In this document: positions 23,290 through 27,734 of the stretch, one piece after another | Numbering within the stretch: position 1 is the first letter of the stretch | Layout: the number at the start of each line of letters is the position of its first letter | NCBI GenBank assembly: GCA_019411365.1 | Contig: DXQT01000034.1 | Span: forward strand, 1-27,734 | From: Roseburia sp. | Lineage (GTDB): Bacteria; Bacillota_A; Clostridia; Lachnospirales; Lachnospiraceae | Reading direction: 5' to 3' | DNA length: 27,734 nucleotides | Program-made: the position numbers and the translations under genes | The notes under the pieces: model-generated | What the model was told of the DNA's origin: nothing | Seen by the model: only the letters and a program-made list of their open reading frames with translations | Database searches by the model: none

Positions 23290-24693
23290 ATGGCACAGTT
23301 ATGGGGAGGACGTTTTACGAAGGAGACAGATCAGCTTGTCTATAATTTTAATGCGTCCATTACATTTGATCAGAAGTTTTATAAGCAGGATATTGAAGGC
23401 AGTATTGCGCATGTGACAATGCTCGCAAAACAGGGCATTCTGACAGAGCAGGAGAGAGATGATATTGTCCGCACATTAAAAGAGATACGCGATGAAGTGG
23501 AGAGCGGCAAGCTTGAAATCACTTCAGAATACGAGGATATCCACAGTTTTGTGGAGGCAAATCTGATTGACCGTCTCGGAGATACCGGAAAGAAACTGCA
23601 TACCGGAAGAAGCCGTAACGATCAGGTTGCACTTGATATGAGATTGTATACAAGAGACGAACTGTTACATACGGATGATCTTTTAAAAGAATTATTAGAG
23701 ACAATCCTTAAGATCATGGAGGCAAATACCGAGACGATCATGCCGGGATTTACCCATCTGCAGAAGGCTCAGCCGATCACACTGGCGCACCATATGGGAG
23801 CATATTTTGAGATGTTTAAACGCGATCGTCTGAGACTGCACGATATTTATGAGAGAATGAATTACTGTCCGCTCGGTTCCGGTGCATTAGCAGGAACAAC
23901 CTATCCTTTGGACCGTGAATATACTGCAGAACTGTTAGGCTTTTATGGACCGACATTAAACAGTATGGATGGTGTGTCTGACCGTGATTACCTGATCGAG
24001 TTTTTGTCCGCGTGTGCAACCATCATGATGCATTTGAGCAGATTTTCCGAGGAGATCATTATCTGGAACTCCAATGAATATCAGTTTGTCGAGATTGATG
24101 ATGCTTACAGTACCGGAAGCAGTATTATGCCTCAGAAGAAGAACCCGGATATCGCAGAGCTTGTGCGCGGCAAGACCGGACGTGTTTATGGCGCTTTAAT
24201 GTCATTACTTACCACGATGAAGGGAATCCCGCTTGCCTACAACAAGGACATGCAGGAGGACAAAGAACTGTCTTTTGATGCCATGGATACCGTCAAAGGC
24301 TGTATTGCGTTATTTACCGGAATGCTCGCAACCATGAAGTTTAATAAGGGTAAAATGCGTCTGTCCGCAAACAACGGATTTACCAATGCAACTGACGCAG
24401 CAGACTATCTGGTAAAACATGGTGTTCCATTCCGTGATGCGCACGGCATTATAGGTAAAATCGTTCTCTATTGCATTGAACGCGGAATTGCAATCGACGA
24501 TATGAGTTTAGACGAGCTAAAGGCAATCTGTCCGGTATTTGAGGAAGATATATACGAGGAGATTTCCATGGAGACATGTGTGAATAACCGTCTGACGATC
24601 GGGGCACCCGGAAAGGCAGCCATGGAGAAAGTGATCAAGGCTGAAAAGGCATATCTGGCAGAAGATTGGAAAGAGAACACTTTAACACGGTAA
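23290..24693 (+). CDS. argH: Argininosuccinate lyase
   Basis: The 467-residue protein fits ArgH, which splits argininosuccinate into arginine and fumarate. It begins MAQLWGGRFT, has LHTGRSRNDQVALD (about residues 103-116), the conserved FTHLQKAQPITLAHH, and the fumarase/aspartase signature GSSIMPQKKNPD (about 276-287) with its catalytic serine. AAAGGAGG precedes the ATG. It begins 27 bp after queH with no terminator between, so it may be carried on that transcript. No other arginine biosynthesis gene is adjacent, although the arginine repressor is encoded earlier in the window. Confidence 0.97.
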   Translation: MAQLWGGRFTKETDQLVYNFNASITFDQKFYKQDIEGSIAHVTMLAKQGILTEQERDDIVRTLKEIRDEVESGKLEITSEYEDIHSFVEANLIDRLGDTGKKLHTGRSRNDQVALDMRLYTRDELLHTDDLLKELLETILKIMEANTETIMPGFTHLQKAQPITLAHHMGAYFEMFKRDRLRLHDIYERMNYCPLGSGALAGTTYPLDREYTAELLGFYGPTLNSMDGVSDRDYLIEFLSACATIMMHLSRFSEEIIIWNSNEYQFVEIDDAYSTGSSIMPQKKNPDIAELVRGKTGRVYGALMSLLTTMKGIPLAYNKDMQEDKELSFDAMDTVKGCIALFTGMLATMKFNKGKMRLSANNGFTNATDAADYLVKHGVPFRDAHGIIGKIVLYCIERGIAIDDMSLDELKAICPVFEEDIYEEISMETCVNNRLTIGAPGKAAMEKVIKAEKAYLAEDWKENTLTR

Positions 24694-24758
24694 AACGTTA
24701 TTGTAAAAAATGCACAAAGAATACCCGGAAAGATGACATTTTTTTACAAAATAGACCA

Positions 24759-24787
24759 TTGCTTTTTTGAGAAAAATAGCATAATAT
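24759..24787 (+). promoter_or_regulatory. Weak candidate promoter in the argH-asd gap
   Basis: TTGCTT (24759-24764) is followed after 17 bp by TAATAT (24782-24787, four of six). The surrounding DNA is AT-rich with several alternative -10-like words, so the exact elements are uncertain. The leader to asd would be about 140 bases and shows no recognisable riboswitch. Confidence 0.35.
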
Positions 24788-24813
24788 ATTCACTATAACG
24801 ACAGCTGTTCGCG

Positions 24814-24936
24814 ATGGACGGACAAACAATGGAATGCATGGTCTGCGGATATTCGATTGTCATGAATGAAAAGAGCCAGGGTAACAGGGGACGGTTCTTC
24901 GAACGAACAGGGAAAGACGAGGAGATTAGGCAATGA
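24814..24936 (+). other. Possible 40-residue CxxC ORF overlapping the asd start
   Basis: A frame from ATG 24814 (or ATG 24829) runs to a TGA at 24934-24936 that overlaps the asd ATG by four bases. The peptide contains MECMVCGYSIV, a CxxCG knuckle, followed by a basic and glutamate-rich tail. No good ribosome binding site precedes either ATG. It could be a small zinc-knuckle peptide, a leader peptide or chance. Confidence 0.22.
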
Positions 24937-26024
24937 GTGAGAAGTTAAAAGTAGGTATTCTTGGTGGAACAGGTATGGTAGGACAGAGATTTATCTCTCT
25001 GTTGGAGAATCATCCATGGTTTGAGGTGACAACGATTGCAGCCAGCCCAAGAAGTGCCGGTAAGACATATGAAGAGGCAGTTGGTGATCGTTGGAAAATG
25101 GATACTCCAATGCCGGAAGCAGTAAAAAAGATTGTTGTCATGAACGTCAACGAAGTAGAAAAAGTTGCGGCAGAAGTAGATTTTGTTTTCTCAGCAGTAG
25201 ACATGACAAAAGAAGAGATCAAAAAGATCGAGGAAGAATACGCTAAGACAGAGACACCGGTTGTATCCAACAACAGTGCACACAGATGGACACCGGATGT
25301 GCCGATGGTCGTACCGGAGATCAATCCGGAACATATGGAAGTGATCAGATATCAGAGAGAAAGACTTGGCACAAAGCGCGGTTTCGTTGCTGTAAAACCA
25401 AACTGCTCCATCCAGTCTTATGCACCTGTTCTCACCGCATGGAAAGAGTTTGAGCCATACGAAGTAGTGGCAACTACTTATCAGGCAATTTCCGGAGCAG
25501 GAAAAACGTTCAAAGACTGGCCGGAAATGGTTGGAAATATCATTCCATACATCGGTGGTGAGGAAGAAAAATCCGAGAAAGAGCCGCTTCGGATCTGGGG
25601 ACACATTGATGATGAGAAGAAAGAGATTGTTCCTGCAGCATCTCCGGTTATCACATGCCAGTGCATCCGTGTTCCGGTATTAAATGGACATACCGCAGCC
25701 GTATTTGTAAAATTCAAAAAGAAACCAACCAAAGAACAGTTGATCGAAGCATTGAGAAACTACAGTGGAGTTCCACAGGAATTAAATCTTCCAAGTGCTC
25801 CAAAGCAGTTCATCCAGTATTTAGAGGAGGACAACAGACCACAGATTTCCTTGGATGTCAACTTCGAGAACGGTATGGGAATCTCTGTCGGACGTCTGAG
25901 AGAGGACACCGTTTATGACTGGAAGTTTGTCGGTTTATCCCACAATACCGTCAGAGGTGCAGCAGGTGGTGCAGTGCTCTGCGCAGAGCTGTTAAAAGCA
26001 CAGGGTTACATCACAAAGAAATAA
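24933..26024 (+). CDS. asd: Aspartate-semialdehyde dehydrogenase
   Basis: The 363-residue enzyme makes aspartate semialdehyde, the branch point to lysine, diaminopimelate, threonine and methionine. It begins with the NADP-binding GILGGTGMVGQRF (8-20). The catalytic cysteine is C158 in KPNCSIQSYAP, and the RVPVLNGHTAAV segment holds the active-site histidine. The length and the NNSAHRWTPDVPMVVPEINP stretch point to the class found in archaea, yeast and many Clostridia and not the Escherichia coli class. GAGGAG lies eleven bases before ATG 24933. A strong hairpin follows, so it is probably monocistronic. Confidence 0.96.
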   Translation: MSEKLKVGILGGTGMVGQRFISLLENHPWFEVTTIAASPRSAGKTYEEAVGDRWKMDTPMPEAVKKIVVMNVNEVEKVAAEVDFVFSAVDMTKEEIKKIEEEYAKTETPVVSNNSAHRWTPDVPMVVPEINPEHMEVIRYQRERLGTKRGFVAVKPNCSIQSYAPVLTAWKEFEPYEVVATTYQAISGAGKTFKDWPEMVGNIIPYIGGEEEKSEKEPLRIWGHIDDEKKEIVPAASPVITCQCIRVPVLNGHTAAVFVKFKKKPTKEQLIEALRNYSGVPQELNLPSAPKQFIQYLEEDNRPQISLDVNFENGMGISVGRLREDTVYDWKFVGLSHNTVRGAAGGAVLCAELLKAQGYITKK

Positions 26025-26077
26025 GAAAAAACATCATAGCGATTTAAAAAGTCCGTATCACAGATGTGTGGACTGTA

Positions 26078-26120
26078 AAGAAATGACCGGAACAGTAAAA
26101 TGCTGTTCCGGTCATTTCTT
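26078..26120. terminator. Strong hairpin terminator after asd
   Basis: AAGAAATGACCGGAACAG (26078-26095) and its perfect reverse complement (26103-26120) form an eighteen-pair stem with a seven-base loop. The outer pairs are A-T rich on both sides, so it could work in either direction. A smaller hairpin (AGTCC/GGACT, 26050-26074) precedes it. Confidence 0.8.
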
Positions 26121-26149
26121 ATGTATCTTTTTATATGGCAAGAACCGGG

Positions 26150-26178
26150 TTGTCGTAAAAGTTAAAAAATGATATAAT
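26150..26178 (+). promoter_or_regulatory. Probable promoter of the ATPase-like gene
   Basis: TTGTCG (26150-26155) is followed after 17 bp by a perfect TATAAT (26173-26178), with TG at 26170-26171 making an extended -10. The gene begins 52 bp downstream. Confidence 0.72.
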
Positions 26179-26229
26179 TTTTACTATATTGAGGGTAACG
26201 AACAAACAGATAGAAATGGGAGGTTTCTT

Positions 26230-27591
26230 ATGGTAGCGAAGACATCCATTTTAAAAGAGCTTGAGACGATCTATGAGAAAAGTGGAAATCAGCTCTATGT
26301 GTTGTATGGACGGACAGATTCTGAGAAAGAACAGTTATTGAAGGCGTTTCTTTCAAATAAGAAGTACTTTTATTATCGCAGCAGACAGGCATCGGAACAG
26401 GAACAGAGAAATCAGATGGAGGTAGAAATCCGGCAGAAGTTTTCGACGAATATTACAAAGCACAGCTATGACGAATTTTTTAACCGGATCAAAAGTGGAG
26501 ATGCGTCAAAACTTGTGGTTGTGATTGATGAATTTCAATTGATTGCAAAAAAAGATGCCTCTTTTATGGAGAGCATTGAAAAATTAAGAATGAAACGTCT
26601 TTATCCGGGACCAGTGTTGATCCTTTTGTGCAGTTCTTCGGTTGCATGGGTGGAACAGGAGATGCCTGCAGCACTCGGTGAGCAGAGCGAAAGAATCGAT
26701 GGAAAGATTAAGATTAATCCTTTGAATTTCTTAGAGGTGGTACGTGCATTTCCACAGTATCAGGTCAGTGACTGTATCAGAACTTACGGTGTTATCGGCG
26801 GCGTTGCAGGCTATATCAACCACTGGGATCAGCGCGTGGATCTGAAAACCAATATATGCAGAAATATTTTAAATCGGAATGGTTATATGCACCGGGCGGC
26901 AGAGCAGCTGATCGCGGCAGAACTGCGGGAACTGTCTGTGTATGAGACGATTCTTTATTATATTGCAAGCGGTTATGATAAGTTAAATGAACTTCATTTA
27001 AAAACCGGCTATTCGCGCGCAAAGATCAGTGTATACATGAAGAATCTCGGAACCTTCCATATTGTGGAAAAGGAGACCTCTTTTGAGACAGGTGGATGGG
27101 AAAACACGAAAAAAGGTGTCTATCGTATTAAGGATAATTATGTGAATTTCTGGTTCCGTTTTGTGTATCCACATCTTTCCGAACTTTATATGATGAGTCC
27201 GGAACAGTTCTACGATGCGTATATCACATCGGGAATCGACGAATATCTGGAACGCTATTTCAAGGAAGTATGCATGGAATATGTAGGACTTTTGAATCTG
27301 ATTGGAAAACTGCCAATGAAGATCAGTAAGATGGGAACATGGATTGGAAAAGAAGGAAATATCGACATTATTGCACAGAACTCTGTGCGGGAGAATATTG
27401 TCGGATACTGTAACTGGAATCAGCCGGAATTTACCATGGAGATGAAAGAAGAATTGTTAAAGAGTATGAAGCAGGCAAAAATTGATGCAAAGTATTTCTT
27501 TCTGTTTTCGGCAAAAGGTTTTTCAGAAGAGATCAGACAGCTTGCAGAAGAGGATACCAGATATATTCTGGTCGATATGAATGAATTATAA
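26230..27591 (+). CDS. AAA ATPase / DUF234-type protein with degenerate motifs
   Basis: The 453-residue protein resembles the archaeal-type ATPases that pair an AAA domain with a C-terminal DUF234 nuclease-like domain. The P-loop position reads LYGRTDSEKEQLL (25-37), where the family has a GKT/GKS core, so the Walker A lysine and threonine are not recognisable. Walker B VVVIDEFQLI (96-105) is intact. A winged-helix-like stretch (ELHLKTGYSRAKISVYMKNL) precedes the C-terminal domain, where the nuclease-like motif reads GNIDIIA ... GYCNW (376-396). Relatives usually have an acidic residue and lysine (GECKW). GGGAGG precedes ATG 26230. It has its own promoter. The gene is intact, so it is probably expressed, but catalytic activity looks doubtful. 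Function is unknown. Confidence 0.82.
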   Translation: MVAKTSILKELETIYEKSGNQLYVLYGRTDSEKEQLLKAFLSNKKYFYYRSRQASEQEQRNQMEVEIRQKFSTNITKHSYDEFFNRIKSGDASKLVVVIDEFQLIAKKDASFMESIEKLRMKRLYPGPVLILLCSSSVAWVEQEMPAALGEQSERIDGKIKINPLNFLEVVRAFPQYQVSDCIRTYGVIGGVAGYINHWDQRVDLKTNICRNILNRNGYMHRAAEQLIAAELRELSVYETILYYIASGYDKLNELHLKTGYSRAKISVYMKNLGTFHIVEKETSFETGGWENTKKGVYRIKDNYVNFWFRFVYPHLSELYMMSPEQFYDAYITSGIDEYLERYFKEVCMEYVGLLNLIGKLPMKISKMGTWIGKEGNIDIIAQNSVRENIVGYCNWNQPEFTMEMKEELLKSMKQAKIDAKYFFLFSAKGFSEEIRQLAEEDTRYILVDMNEL

Positions 27592-27734
27592 AACTTCTTA
27601 TTTAGGAAAGAAGTAAGCATTACAGAAGTTGGAGGAATTTTTTTGGCAAAGTTATTAATTTATGTGTAGCTCAACATAAACTAATTTTTTATGAGTTTTA
27701 GAATATGTTGAGTTGTTATCGTTTTTTGCTTGTT
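27592..27734 (+). other. Right-edge intergenic DNA with an inverted repeat and an 8-codon ORF
   Basis: GGAGG (27631-27635) precedes TTG 27643, which opens MAKLLIYV and stops at TAG 27667-27669. Directly after, AGCTCAACATA (27668-27678) and TATGTTGAGTT (27704-27714) form an eleven-pair stem with one wobble, and six T follow at 27722-27727. It could be a terminator or a leader-peptide attenuator for a gene beyond the window. Confidence 0.3.

Noticed and set aside
24776..24798. Partial ARG-box-like palindrome (AGCATAATATATTCACT) in the argH-asd gap
   Set aside because: It needs several mismatches to the ArgR consensus and is downstream of argH, so it gives no support for ArgR control.
24800..24932. 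Possible lysine riboswitch or T-box in front of asd
   Set aside because: The leader is short and none of the conserved T-box or lysine-riboswitch core sequences were seen; only the CxxC ORF and a possible repeat remnant remain.

Overview
The window looks like a chromosomal segment from a low-GC, spore-forming member of the Clostridia, most likely a Lachnospiraceae relative of Roseburia or Agathobacter. That placement is inferred from gene order and protein style, not from a database search. Supporting signs are the run nusB-xseA-xseB-ispA-dxs-tlyA-nadK-argR-recN-spoIVB-spo0A, which is classic for sporulating Firmicutes, strong GGAGG ribosome binding sites, AT-rich intergenic DNA, and a DUF5688 protein of the sort frequent in Lachnospiraceae. 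Nothing indicates a prophage, insertion sequence or CRISPR array.

Left part (1-13074, plus strand). A Gls24/Asp23 gene has its own promoter and terminator. A long, tightly packed operon follows: nusB, the two exonuclease VII subunits, the isoprenoid genes ispA and dxs, tlyA, NAD kinase, argR and recN, closed by a hairpin terminator. Then come the two sporulation genes spoIVB (intercompartmental signalling protease) and spo0A (master regulator). A CATAATA element inside the recN-spoIVB gap resembles a forespore promoter, and a perfect 0A box lies upstream of spo0A. Glycogen synthase glgA follows with its own promoter.

Middle (13091-18623, minus strand). A DUF5688 gene of unknown function converges on glgA. 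Upstream of it is a five-gene operon: a cupin-HTH regulator followed by potABCD for spermidine/putrescine uptake. The operon ends in a strong hairpin terminator. Its single promoter is spanned by a perfect 9-9-9 interrupted palindrome, a likely operator.

Right part (18667-27734). tRNA-Thr(CGT) is followed by a small DUF4258 / YgiT zinc-finger pair that resembles a toxin-antitoxin module and has its own palindrome-bearing promoter. A convergent SGNH hydrolase is next, then a four-helix membrane protein, a CgeB-like glycosyltransferase, epoxyqueuosine reductase queH, argininosuccinate lyase argH and aspartate-semialdehyde dehydrogenase asd. The last gene encodes an AAA ATPase/DUF234-type protein whose P-loop and C-terminal nuclease-like motif are both eroded.

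Most of the window is housekeeping. The parts that most deserve a second look are the HTH-less YgiT/DUF4258 pair, the motif-degenerate ATPase, the pot-operon palindrome, the overlap of terminator and sporulation promoter before spoIVB, and several tiny unannotated ORFs in gene leaders.
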